Shown here: positions 9,169 to 17,494 of the stretch, piece by piece | Numbering within the stretch: position 1 is the first letter of the stretch | Layout: every line of letters begins with the position of its first letter | From: Mucilaginibacter sp. cycad4 | GTDB taxonomy: Bacteria; Bacteroidota; Bacteroidia; Sphingobacteriales; Sphingobacteriaceae | Direction: 5' to 3' | Assembly (NCBI RefSeq): GCF_034263275.1 | Contig: NZ_CP139559.1 | Location: 186,001-250,000 of the forward strand | DNA length: 64,000 bases | The notes under the pieces: generated by a model | Databases searched by the model: none | What the model was told of the DNA's origin: nothing | The model's input: only the letters and a program-made list of their open reading frames with translations | Program-made: the position numbers and the translations under genes

Positions 9169-10476
9169 ATGAAGAGGTATTTCCCTTTTTTCCTGATCTT
9201 AATTATACTTTCACTTACTTTCATTTTTCCGTCGGTTGATTTTAAGGATTCCGGTCACCCAAACTTTAACACGGGTGATATAGCCTGGATGCTGATGTCG
9301 ACGGCGCTGGTTTTGATCATGACACCCGGCCTCGCGTTTTTTTACGGGGGGATGGTTAATAAGAAGAACGTGATCTCCACCATGCTGCAAAGTATTATTT
9401 GCATGGTGATCATTACGGTAATGTGGGGGATCTTTGGTTTCAGCCTGGCCTTCGGCGATAGCTTTTATGGCCTCATCGGTAACCCCGGAACTTATTTCAT
9501 GATGAAGGGCATGTTAGGTAACGCCACCTGGAAAGCTGCGCCAACTATTCCTTTACTGCTTTTTGCCATGTACCAGTTAAAATTCGCCATTATTACCCCG
9601 GCGCTTATCACCGGTGCATTTGCCGAGCGCATCCGTTTTAATTCGTACATTATTTTCCTGGTACTGTTCTCTATATTTATATTCTCGCCTTTGGCGCATT
9701 GCACCTGGCACCCTGATGGCATTTTAGCTAAATTCGGTGTGCTTGACTTTGCAGGCGGTACAGTGGTGCACATGTCGGCCGGATGGGCTGCCCTGGCATC
9801 GGCCTTATATTTAAAACGCCGTAATGAGGCTAATCATTCCCCGGCCCGGATTACTTATGTAATGATAGGTACGGGCTTGTTGTGGTTTGGCTGGTTTGGT
9901 TTCAATGCAGGTTCGGCTTTTGGGGCTAATGCTTTGGCGGTTACTGCTTTGGCAACCAGTACTACTGCTTCGGCGGCTGCTGGTGTTACCTGGATCTTTT
10001 TTGATATGCTGCTTGGCCGCAAGCCATCAGCAATGGGTACCTGTATTGGCGCTGTTGTAGGCTTGGTGGCTATTACACCCGCCGCAGGCTTTGTATCGGT
10101 ACCGCACTCGCTGGCCATCGGTATCATATCGGCCGTAGTGAGTAACCTGGTTGTGGAGTGGCGTACCCGCACTTCTATTGATGATACGCTTGATGTATTC
10201 CCTTGCCACGGCGTTGGCGGTATGGTAGGGATGCTGTTAACCGGTGTATTTGCAAGCCAGCATGTTAACCCCAATAATACAACGGGTAACGGTTTGTTTT
10301 TTGGCGAAACGCACCTGTTCCTCGTACAGTTGGTAGCACTGGTGTGCGTATCGGTATTTGCATTTTTTGGTTCATTATTATTGTTAAAGATCACCGATAT
10401 GATCTCGCCGTTAAGGGTTTCTGCCGAAGAAGAGGAGCAGGGCCTTGACATCAGCCAGCACGGCGAAAAATTATAA
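9169..10476 (+). CDS. amtB: Ammonium transporter (Amt family)
   Basis: This 435-residue inner-membrane ammonium channel has an N-terminal hydrophobic leader (residues 4-24) followed by the family start GDIAWMLMSTALVLIMTPG. Pore elements are visible: FYGGMV, GTVVHMSAGWAALA with the first conserved His, WFGWFGFNAGSAFGANA, and CHGVGGMVGML with the second His of the twin-His pair. No glnK/PII gene is adjacent. A weak -7-like TACCTTTC at 9129-9136 with TTG at 9110-9112 could be its promoter. It ends at a strong terminator. Confidence 0.95.
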   Translation: MKRYFPFFLILIILSLTFIFPSVDFKDSGHPNFNTGDIAWMLMSTALVLIMTPGLAFFYGGMVNKKNVISTMLQSIICMVIITVMWGIFGFSLAFGDSFYGLIGNPGTYFMMKGMLGNATWKAAPTIPLLLFAMYQLKFAIITPALITGAFAERIRFNSYIIFLVLFSIFIFSPLAHCTWHPDGILAKFGVLDFAGGTVVHMSAGWAALASALYLKRRNEANHSPARITYVMIGTGLLWFGWFGFNAGSAFGANALAVTALATSTTASAAAGVTWIFFDMLLGRKPSAMGTCIGAVVGLVAITPAAGFVSVPHSLAIGIISAVVSNLVVEWRTRTSIDDTLDVFPCHGVGGMVGMLLTGVFASQHVNPNNTTGNGLFFGETHLFLVQLVALVCVSVFAFFGSLLLLKITDMISPLRVSAEEEEQGLDISQHGEKL

Positions 10477-10514
10477 TCACGTATTTCCAACCAATCCAAT
10501 AAACCTAATGAAAT

Positions 10515-10538
10515 CCCGGCCGAAAGGCCGGGTTTTTT
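10515..10538 (+). terminator. Intrinsic terminator of amtB
   Basis: A 7-bp GC stem cccggcc/ggccggg with a GAAA tetraloop is followed by six T residues, 38 nt after the amtB stop. Confidence 0.9.
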
Positions 10539-10606
10539 GCTTTAAGGAGATATCAGTTCGTTATTTTGTCGTCTTAGCTCAAGTTTTGTGAGATGGAAGA
10601 AGCGTT

Positions 10607-10766
10607 GGGTAACTTGGGCGATGAAGTCACAAGTCAGCCTGGCACCGGCCTGTACTCAAGACTTGCGCCAAAAGGTGAAGCGGATAACTTGGCTGTGGAG
10701 TCACAAGTCGGCCCGGCACCATCTGCACACCCAAAAGCGGGGGCACTTCATTTGAGACAGCCTCTT
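10607..10766. repeat. Tandem copies of CACAAGTC dispersed element
   Basis: Two direct copies of a 38-39 bp unit containing agtcacaagtc and ggcacc start at about 10609 and 10682. The first is followed by ctcaagacttgcgccaaaa, the same signature as the repeats at 885-935 and 57770-57930. An open frame runs through this stretch on the + strand but consists only of repeat sequence and is not supported as a gene. Confidence 0.6.
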
Positions 10767-11306
10767 TTATACTTCTTCTTCTTGCGCTCTTGTATAATAA
10801 AGCAAAACCGTACCACAGGCAAATGGTTTACAACTCACCAGTTTTAACTCTAAATCATTTTTTAAAGGGTTAAAGGTTGGTTGTCCGTTACCAATCTCAA
10901 CTGGATTTACAAGTAAATAAAACTCATCAATCAGATCATGTTGAATTAAGGATGATACAAACGAATCTCCTCCATAAACAAGGATGTCTTTACCATTTTT
11001 CTTTTTCAATGCTTCTATCGCCGCTTTTATGTCGCCGCCTATAATTGTTGTATTGTCCCATGGACTTACTTTGAGGGTGTTTGAAAAAACAACATTTGGA
11101 ATAGCCGCGAAACGCCTTCCAAGCTTATACTCAGCGTCGTTAGGGTTGTTTGCTATTTCTGTCCAATAGGGAATAAAACCTTCGCCTGTTTTTCGTCCAT
11201 GTAAAATACAATCAACACTCTTAAGATTGTCGATACTAAAATCAGACATTCCACTGTCCCACTTATTGTTGAGTGCAAGGTTCATTTGTAATTTTAACTT
11301 TCTCAT
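10767..11306 (-). CDS. RibD C-terminal / dihydrofolate reductase-like protein
   Basis: This 179-residue protein is of the RibD_C family, NADPH-dependent reductases related to DHFR and widespread as single-domain proteins in Bacteroidota. Visible features are an N-terminal MRKLKLQMNLALNN strand, a CILHGRKTGEGF segment, and the cofactor-loop DILVYGGDSFVSSLIQHDLIDEF near residue 120. These match the G-G-x-x motif of the fold. The substrate is unknown; it is unlikely to be the housekeeping DHFR. It is monocistronic, between amtB and kup. Confidence 0.8.
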   Translation of the reverse strand: MRKLKLQMNLALNNKWDSGMSDFSIDNLKSVDCILHGRKTGEGFIPYWTEIANNPNDAEYKLGRRFAAIPNVVFSNTLKVSPWDNTTIIGGDIKAAIEALKKKNGKDILVYGGDSFVSSLIQHDLIDEFYLLVNPVEIGNGQPTFNPLKNDLELKLVSCKPFACGTVLLYYTRAQEEEV

Positions 11307-11604
11307 GCCGATCCGTTTTAGGGTAAATTGATATTACAAAGTTACTGGCCCGGCGGCTGCAGAAGAAGGCATGATCACGACATTATACCGTTATGATTGC
11401 GACATTTTAGAAGTATTTCTTCCCGCGATCGTTTGCAACGACTGCTTAACAGAGGTTTAGTTTAAAACGCGAAGAGCGATGCAATTGCCCGTCCGCAATA
11501 AGCACTCGTTGAAAATGAGCGCAAAGGGAAAAAATAAAGCCCCTCTTTGCGAAGCAAGAGGGGCAACATGCACAGCGATGTGGGGCAATACACAGTGGTT
11601 AGCC
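11307..11604. other. Gene-free region before kup 3' end
   Basis: About 300 bp without a supported gene. It contains the promoter side of the RibD-like gene and the kup terminator at 11531-11564. Nothing else is recognisable. Confidence 0.6.
11531..11564 (-). terminator. Intrinsic terminator of kup
   Basis: A 9-bp stem gcccctctt/aagaggggc lies at 11539-11564. Read on the minus strand it is followed by TTTATTTTT, about 40 nt beyond the kup stop codon. Confidence 0.8.
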
Positions 11605-13614
11605 CTACGCAAAAACTTTTTTACCCATACCCTCAACCGCTTTATGCGTAACCGGGTCTACCCGTTTAATATGGATGTTATTAACCGGTTTTACCACCAG
11701 CGGGATCTTTTCAATGCGTGTTTCACTGGTATCCAGGCCGAAAGCTTTAGCTTCTGACTGGGCCAGTTTTTTTATGGCAAAATAGCTGTTCAGGATAAAG
11801 CTCTCCGATACGTTGAACAGGTTATTGTACGACAGGAATTTTTCCATGATCACAAACCTGAAATCGGCAGCCATATTATACTGCTTCAATGATTCGTACT
11901 GGCTGGTAATGTTTACTTCGCCGCGCTCAACCATATCTTCTACCACTTTGCGGAAAAGTACGTTTACCCTCGGCTGGATCCTGAACCCGAGGCGGAATTC
12001 GATCCGGATCACCTTGCCCGGCTCAATTTGGTCAACACTATACTCCATGGTATATGGCTCGTCGGTACGTTCAATGTGCACAAACCAATAGGTATCGGCA
12101 CGTTTGGGACGGCGGCTCATGATGGAGTAGATGATCTTTTCTTCAATCTGTTTGCCATTATTGGCTTTGGTAAGATAGATCAAATGAGTAGCGTATTTGT
12201 TGATGGTAGTATCATTGCTCAGCGCATTTAGCAAAGGCAGTTTCTCCTTAATATCGGTAAAATTAAGGAAGCGGTTATTGATCTTACGCGCTCTGAACCA
12301 GGTGTACATGGTAAAGATCAGACCAACTTCAAATCCCACAAAAAACAAACGTTTTAGTATTTTAACGGCGTTAGCTACAAAAAAGGAGAATTCAACGGTT
12401 ACAAATAAGCACAGGATAATGGTAACCAGCCATACCGGCCAGTGCTTTACATAGCGCATAAAGTAATACATTAAAATGGTGGTGCTGAGCATAGCAATGG
12501 TAATACTGAAGCCGTAAGCGGCTGTCATTGCGCTTGAGGTACGGAAATACAGTGATACCAGGATGCAGCCGATACAAAGTATCCAGTTAATGCTTGGAAT
12601 ATAGATCTGCCCGCGGATGTTTGAAGGATATTTAATAGTGATCCTTGGCCAAAAGTTCATGCTCACCGCCTCACTGATGAGCGTAAATGAGCCACTGATT
12701 AAAGCCTGGCTGGCAATAATGGTTGCCATTGTTGCCAAAGCTATGGCAGGTAGCAGGAAGAAATGAGGAACAATTTCAAAGAAAGGGTTAACGCCGGTAA
12801 AGTTCTTATCCGGGGCTTGTGACAGCACCCAGGCGCCCTGCCCCAGGTAATTTAATATCAGGGTTGTTTTTACAAAGATCCAGCTTACCTGGATGTTGCG
12901 CCTGCCGCAGTGGCCCAGATCGGAGTACAGGGCTTCGGCACCGGTGGTACATAAAAATACCGCGCCTAACAGCCAGAAACCTTTAGGATGGTTCATCAGT
13001 AAATGGGCACCATAATAAGGGTTAAGAGCTTTAAAAATAGAAGGGAAATGTGTTATTTGTATAGTGCCCAACACGCCAAGCATAATAAACCACATCAGCA
13101 TAACCGGCCCGAATGCCGAGCCAACCACCTTGGTGCCAAACTGCTGAAAAAAGAACAGCAATAAAATGATGGTGATTACAATAATCAGGATCAGGTTATT
13201 GCCGGGGACAATAACGGTTGAAAATGCCGGTACTAAATTTAAACCCTCAATGGCCGATGTTACGGAGATGGGCGGAGTAATTATACCATCGGCAAGCAAA
13301 GTACCTGCGCCAATTATAGCAGGAATGGCCAGCCATTTACCGTAACGCCTTACCAGCGCGTATAATGAAAAAATACCACCCTCGCCTTTGTTATCAGCCT
13401 GCAGCGTAATAACGATATACTTGAAAGTAGTTTGCAGTGTGAGTGTCCAGAAGATACAGGAAATAGAACCTAGTACCAGCGCGGGGTTCACCTTACCGCC
13501 TTCAACCAGCAGGGTTTGAAAAACATAGAGGGGAGAAGTACCGATATCGCCAAAAATAATACCGAGGGTAACGATCATACCCGCGAAAGTGAGTTGCTTA
13601 ACGTGCGAATTCAT
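11605..13614 (-). CDS. kup: Kup-type low-affinity potassium transporter
   Basis: This 669-residue K+/H+ symporter is in the inner membrane. The N-terminal LGIIFGDIGTSPLYVFQTLL matches the family signature. About 12 hydrophobic helices occupy roughly residues 10-430, followed by a soluble C-terminal domain of about 240 residues. The ATG at 13614 fits the family start. It is transcribed divergently from alkB, with no partner gene, and has its own terminator at 11531-11564. Confidence 0.95.
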   Translation of the reverse strand: MNSHVKQLTFAGMIVTLGIIFGDIGTSPLYVFQTLLVEGGKVNPALVLGSISCIFWTLTLQTTFKYIVITLQADNKGEGGIFSLYALVRRYGKWLAIPAIIGAGTLLADGIITPPISVTSAIEGLNLVPAFSTVIVPGNNLILIIVITIILLLFFFQQFGTKVVGSAFGPVMLMWFIMLGVLGTIQITHFPSIFKALNPYYGAHLLMNHPKGFWLLGAVFLCTTGAEALYSDLGHCGRRNIQVSWIFVKTTLILNYLGQGAWVLSQAPDKNFTGVNPFFEIVPHFFLLPAIALATMATIIASQALISGSFTLISEAVSMNFWPRITIKYPSNIRGQIYIPSINWILCIGCILVSLYFRTSSAMTAAYGFSITIAMLSTTILMYYFMRYVKHWPVWLVTIILCLFVTVEFSFFVANAVKILKRLFFVGFEVGLIFTMYTWFRARKINNRFLNFTDIKEKLPLLNALSNDTTINKYATHLIYLTKANNGKQIEEKIIYSIMSRRPKRADTYWFVHIERTDEPYTMEYSVDQIEPGKVIRIEFRLGFRIQPRVNVLFRKVVEDMVERGEVNITSQYESLKQYNMAADFRFVIMEKFLSYNNLFNVSESFILNSYFAIKKLAQSEAKAFGLDTSETRIEKIPLVVKPVNNIHIKRVDPVTHKAVEGMGKKVFA

Positions 13615-13930
13615 GAATTGTATAAATTGTTAGGGGAAAAAGAGGGGATCATACCTGCTGCAGTGGAGGAGCTAATTGTCCGTTTTATGAATTTTGCTGT
13701 AGCAGCGATAAACAATGCCATCGTAAATTATATTTTGTACTATGAATGCCGCATAGCCAATAAGCATGCCATGGCGTTTTTATTTTAATTAGCGTATTGT
13801 TTTACAGTTGTTTATCAAAATGAGAAAGGTTTTCTCAATATCAGGAAAAGCTATCAAAATGATAGGTTTTATCATTCTGATAACATGGCGGAGATCGTAT
13901 TTTTTATGGTAGTATTACGGATATTTGAAC
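13615..13930. other. Divergent kup/alkB intergenic region
   Basis: About 315 bp without a gene. The alkB-proximal part has short repeats of the word atcaaaatgat/atcattctgat (about 13810-13885), which could form hairpins. GATATTTG at 13920-13927 resembles the -7 element and stands 3 nt before the alkB ATG. Confidence 0.5.
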
Positions 13931-14539
13931 ATGGATCTATTCAATAATGACCAGCTGAACCTGTTTGGTGCGCCAAAAAACTTATTGCCTTTTGATGGGG
14001 AGGTATTGCTTTATCCTCATTTTTTTAAGGAAGATATATTTACGCGACTGGTTGAGGAAACCCCGTGGAAGCAGGATAAAATGAAGATATATGGTAAGGA
14101 GGTGAACTTCCCCCGGCTTACGGCCTGGTACGGAGAGAGCGACGAGGTATATGTATATTCAGGTGTGGTGAATGTGCCGGTTAAGTTTAGTCCGCTGCTT
14201 GGTAGCATTAAGCAGGCGGCGGAGCAGCAATGCGGTCACCGGTTTAATACAGCGTTGCTTAATTATTACCGTGACGGCAGCGACAGCATGGGTTGGCATA
14301 GTGATGATGAAAGTGAGCTTGGCGGTAACCCTGTCATCGCTTCGGTATCATTTGGTGCTTCGCGGATTTTTCAGTTTAAATATAAGCGGGAGAAAAACGC
14401 GAAAGTTTCCATCGTTCTTAATAATGGTGATTTGCTGATCATGCAGGGGCAAACGCAGCATCACTGGGTTCACCAGGTGCCTAAAACAAGCAGGATGCAG
14501 GGAGCGAGGATTAATATTACATTCAGGTATATCGGTTAG
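13931..14539 (+). CDS. AlkB-like 2-oxoglutarate/Fe(II) dioxygenase
   Basis: This 202-residue protein is of the AlkB family (ABH2/ABH3 type), which oxidatively removes methyl groups from alkylated nucleic-acid bases. The Fe(II)-binding HxD is His123-Asp125 in WHSDDE, preceded by LNYYRDGSDSMG. The distal His181 lies in HHWVHQVPK, and 2-OG-binding arginines lie in the RINITFR tail. Two residues upstream there is a TTG, but the ATG at 13931 is the better start. It stands 3 nt after a promoter-like GATATTTG, so the mRNA may be leaderless. Confidence 0.9.
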   Translation: MDLFNNDQLNLFGAPKNLLPFDGEVLLYPHFFKEDIFTRLVEETPWKQDKMKIYGKEVNFPRLTAWYGESDEVYVYSGVVNVPVKFSPLLGSIKQAAEQQCGHRFNTALLNYYRDGSDSMGWHSDDESELGGNPVIASVSFGASRIFQFKYKREKNAKVSIVLNNGDLLIMQGQTQHHWVHQVPKTSRMQGARINITFRYIG

Positions 14540-14582
14540 GGAAGTTATTTTGGATGATGTTCATTAAAAGCTGTTATGATGA

Positions 14583-15281
14583 GGTTTTGGCTAAAGCCGC
14601 TTTTCGCTTTTATATAGCCCGTCGGTTAAAACCGACGGCAATGAATGGAGTCTCGTGCCGTTGTCACCGTAAATGTTTGGAAGAAATAAAAAAGCGTAGG
14701 GATGTGCGATTCCCTCCCCTGGGAGCTACAGTGTGTACACATCTTTTAAATTCTATCAATAATTGAAAAAAATGTCATTTCGAACGAACCTGGTGGGAGA
14801 ATTCGCGCGCAGGGGGTGAGGAGAAATCTTCTACGCCCTGCTTTTATAAGTATGATTGTAGAGCCTGATGTAGAAGATTTCTCTTTCGCCCCACTTCTTA
14901 GCCCGCCCCTGCTCAATCGAAATGACATTTTCTTTTATTTAAAAGATGTGTACACACAGTAGCCCTTGGGAGGGTGTAGGGAGGGGTTTCGCCGGCAGAC
15001 TTATTTGCTTTAATGGCGTATAAACCCCTCCCTGCCACTACGCAACTCTGCCGCACCCCAAGGAGGGAATTAAAAATGTTCCGAACACCTATGGTGACAA
15101 CACCAACAACGGCGGGAACCATACCAAAAAGTTTTGGATACAATTGATTTTCGGAAGCAGGATGCTTCCATAATTTTAGGACGAAGTTACGCTATCGCTA
15201 AACTTCGACCAGTAAAGATTCATTGCCAGTGGTTTTAACCGACGATCAATAGTGAACCCAATAAGGGCTTTAACCAAAATC
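14583..15281. repeat. Nested palindromic repeats in an 800-bp gene-free region
   Basis: The region 14540-15342 has no gene. Its outer arms, 14583-14645 and 15219-15281, are inverted copies sharing ggttttggctaaagcc-type and gtcggttaaaacc words. Inside lie ccctccc/gggaggg arms (about 14710-14730 against 14958-14980, and again at 15050-15070). At the centre is a 227-bp palindrome with perfect 20-bp ends (14731-14957). The order suggests successive insertion of palindromic elements into each other. Confidence 0.75.
14731..14957. repeat. 227-bp palindromic element with perfect 20-bp ends
   Basis: gtgtgtacacatcttttaaa at 14731-14750 is matched exactly in reverse complement at 14938-14957. Internal arms include atgtcatttcga / tcgaaatgacat and gagaaatcttctac / gtagaagatttctc. 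Diverged half-copies of the internal part flank the IS110 element at 38874-39938. Confidence 0.85.
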
Positions 15282-15342
15282 TCACAAGCGGTTTTGTAAC
15301 ATCCCAAACAAACCCCTATCTTACATTAACATTACTGACCTT

Positions 15343-17322
15343 ATGAAAACACCTTTATTATTATTTGCCGCCTTTTCGGCCTCAATAACAAACGCCAACG
15401 CACAAACCGATTTGCCAACCGATAGCGGTACCTTTTTCCTGCATAAATTTGAACAACACATTGGTAAGGAAACTTATTATGTGCACAAGTATAAAGATGC
15501 CGTTCATTACAATATCAATTTTAAGTTCATTGACCGCGGTTCGCCGGTGCCGCTTACTGCCGGACTGAAGGTGAACCCCGTAACCGATCCGCTGGAATTG
15601 ACCATAAAAGGCAACACTTCAAGGTTTTCGACCATTGATGATCAGGTGACCATTCGCGGAACCGAAGCATCCATCAGGGTTAATGATTCATCATATACAG
15701 AAAAAGTACAGCCGCTCAGCTTCCCGGTAGCGGGCTATTCGCCGGGTACAGTGCAGCAGGTGCTCATTCAGTATTGGAATAAACATAAACTGCCTGCAAG
15801 CATCCGTACGCTGCCATTTGGTGCGGTACAGATCAAAAAAGCAGGTATTGATCAGCTTACTTTCAACGGCAAGCCGCTTACACTTAACCGGCTCACCATA
15901 AGCGGACTGGTTTGGGGTAACGAACTGGTTTGGACAGATAAAGAAGGTAAACTTATTTGCCTCATCACTAATGACGCTGAAGGCGACAAGCTGGAAATGA
16001 TGCGTGTACCTTACGAAGAATTGTTACCGCAGCTCATCAGCAAGGCGGCTACCTATGGCATGGAACTGTTTGCTAAAGCTGCCGCACCAACCGGTACAGT
16101 TGATAAAGTGATTGCTGTTACCGGTGGCAACCTAATTGATGTAAACACCGGTACGGGCACCCCTAATGCGGTTGTTTTAATAGAGAATGGCATTATCAAA
16201 CAAACAGGTAAGGTTGGCGACGTGAAAATTCCGGCGGGTGCTAAGATCATTGACGCCAGAGGGAAAACCATTTTACCGGGCCTGTGGGATATGCACTCGC
16301 ACTTTGAGCAGGCCGAGTGGGGGCCTGCCTATCTTGCAGCAGGTGTAACTACCGTGCGCGATTGTGGTAATGAGTTTGGTTACATCAACGCTATAAAAGC
16401 CGCTATTGATGGCGGCAAAGGTGTGGGCCCCAACATTATTAAAGCCGGCATTATTGACGGAAAAGGGCCTTATGCCCTGGGGATTATCCAGGCTGATACT
16501 AAGGAGGACGCTATAAAGGCAGTAGACCGTTATAAAGAAAATGGTTTTCAGCAGATCAAGATCTATAGTTCGGTAAAACCGGCCATAGTTAAAGTTATTT
16601 GTGATGAGGCACACCGATTGGGTTTAACCGTAACAGGCCATATCCCACAGGGGATGACCCTGCAGCAAGGGGTTGATTCGGGGATGAATATGGTTAACCA
16701 TGTGCAGTATGTGTATGCTATCATGAAGCGGAATAAAGACAGGTCGGTTATTTTCGATGATTCGGTAAGTATTGCGGCAATTAAATTTATAAAAGACCAT
16801 CATGTGGTAATTGACCCTACTATAGGTGTTTTCGAGCTCGCCTTCCGTAATGTTAAGGATGATATAACCAAACTTGAGCCCAACTATTATACCCTGCCGC
16901 TGCCGCTCCAGGCATTGTTTAAAAACATGGGCGAAGAACCTGAGAAGGCCGCTAAGCTGAAACCTTTGTATGAAAGCATGAAGAAAACCGTTAAGGTGTT
17001 GTATGATGCCGGAGTTACCATTGTTGCGGGCACAGATATGGGGTTCCCCGGCAATAGTCTTGACCGCGAACTTGAATTATATGTTGAAGCCGGTCTTACC
17101 CCGGCGCAGGCTATTAAAACGGCAACCATAACACCTGCTATAGTGATGGGGCTTGATAAAACAACAGGTTCGATTGAAGCCGGAAAGCAAGCTGACCTGG
17201 TAATTATCGACGGTGACCCGCTAAACAATATCAGGGAGATCAGGAAGGTATCGGTAGTAATAAAAGAGGGCAGGGTCTATGACCCGGTTAAGCTGCACCA
17301 GATGGTTGGGTTTAAGAAATGA
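15343..17322 (+). CDS. Secreted amidohydrolase-family protein
   Basis: This 659-residue protein has a signal peptide (residues 1-21, ending NANAQ), a roughly 240-residue N-terminal extension of unknown fold, and an amidohydrolase domain (about residues 255-655) of the imidazolonepropionase/prolidase-like subgroup. Metal-site residues are visible: His318-x-His320 in MHSHF, Lys406 in KIYSS, His433, His453 and Asp565 in AGTDMG. The C-terminal half closes with the usual GSIEAGKQADLVIIDGDP strand. It probably hydrolyses a periplasmic amide or peptide; the substrate is unknown. It is monocistronic. Confidence 0.85.
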   Translation: MKTPLLLFAAFSASITNANAQTDLPTDSGTFFLHKFEQHIGKETYYVHKYKDAVHYNINFKFIDRGSPVPLTAGLKVNPVTDPLELTIKGNTSRFSTIDDQVTIRGTEASIRVNDSSYTEKVQPLSFPVAGYSPGTVQQVLIQYWNKHKLPASIRTLPFGAVQIKKAGIDQLTFNGKPLTLNRLTISGLVWGNELVWTDKEGKLICLITNDAEGDKLEMMRVPYEELLPQLISKAATYGMELFAKAAAPTGTVDKVIAVTGGNLIDVNTGTGTPNAVVLIENGIIKQTGKVGDVKIPAGAKIIDARGKTILPGLWDMHSHFEQAEWGPAYLAAGVTTVRDCGNEFGYINAIKAAIDGGKGVGPNIIKAGIIDGKGPYALGIIQADTKEDAIKAVDRYKENGFQQIKIYSSVKPAIVKVICDEAHRLGLTVTGHIPQGMTLQQGVDSGMNMVNHVQYVYAIMKRNKDRSVIFDDSVSIAAIKFIKDHHVVIDPTIGVFELAFRNVKDDITKLEPNYYTLPLPLQALFKNMGEEPEKAAKLKPLYESMKKTVKVLYDAGVTIVAGTDMGFPGNSLDRELELYVEAGLTPAQAIKTATITPAIVMGLDKTTGSIEAGKQADLVIIDGDPLNNIREIRKVSVVIKEGRVYDPVKLHQMVGFKK

Positions 17323-17405
17323 GTGAATAGTTTATTGGGTTGATTTAGTGAGTGGTTGATTTTCAGTAGATAACTACTCACTAAATCAACCATTCACCCA
17401 ATCAA
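17323..17405. repeat. Intergenic imperfect inverted repeat
   Basis: Words gttgatttagtgagtggttg and aactactcactaaatcaacc face each other around a short loop. The same vocabulary occurs at 759-782 and 1003-1026. It lies directly downstream of the amidohydrolase stop and could act as a terminator or processing hairpin. Confidence 0.65.
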
Positions 17406-17469
17406 CCAAAGAATAAACAAACTACTAATTAATGACAATAGATTTTACCGATACTTCATTTTAAAATGA

Positions 17470-17477
17470 TACCTTTG
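17470..17477 (+). promoter_or_regulatory. Promoter -7 element of the purF-like gene
   Basis: TACCTTTG matches TAnnTTTG exactly and is 17 nt before the ATG. Confidence 0.6.
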
Positions 17478-17494
17478 CAGCCTCATTCCGAATC

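Noticed and set aside
10593..10847. 84-codon frame on the + strand
   Set aside because: It consists of the CACAAGTC repeat and the antisense end of the RibD-like gene, with no protein-like pattern.
11479..11757. 92-codon frame on the + strand
   Set aside because: It runs through the kup terminator and antisense to kup.
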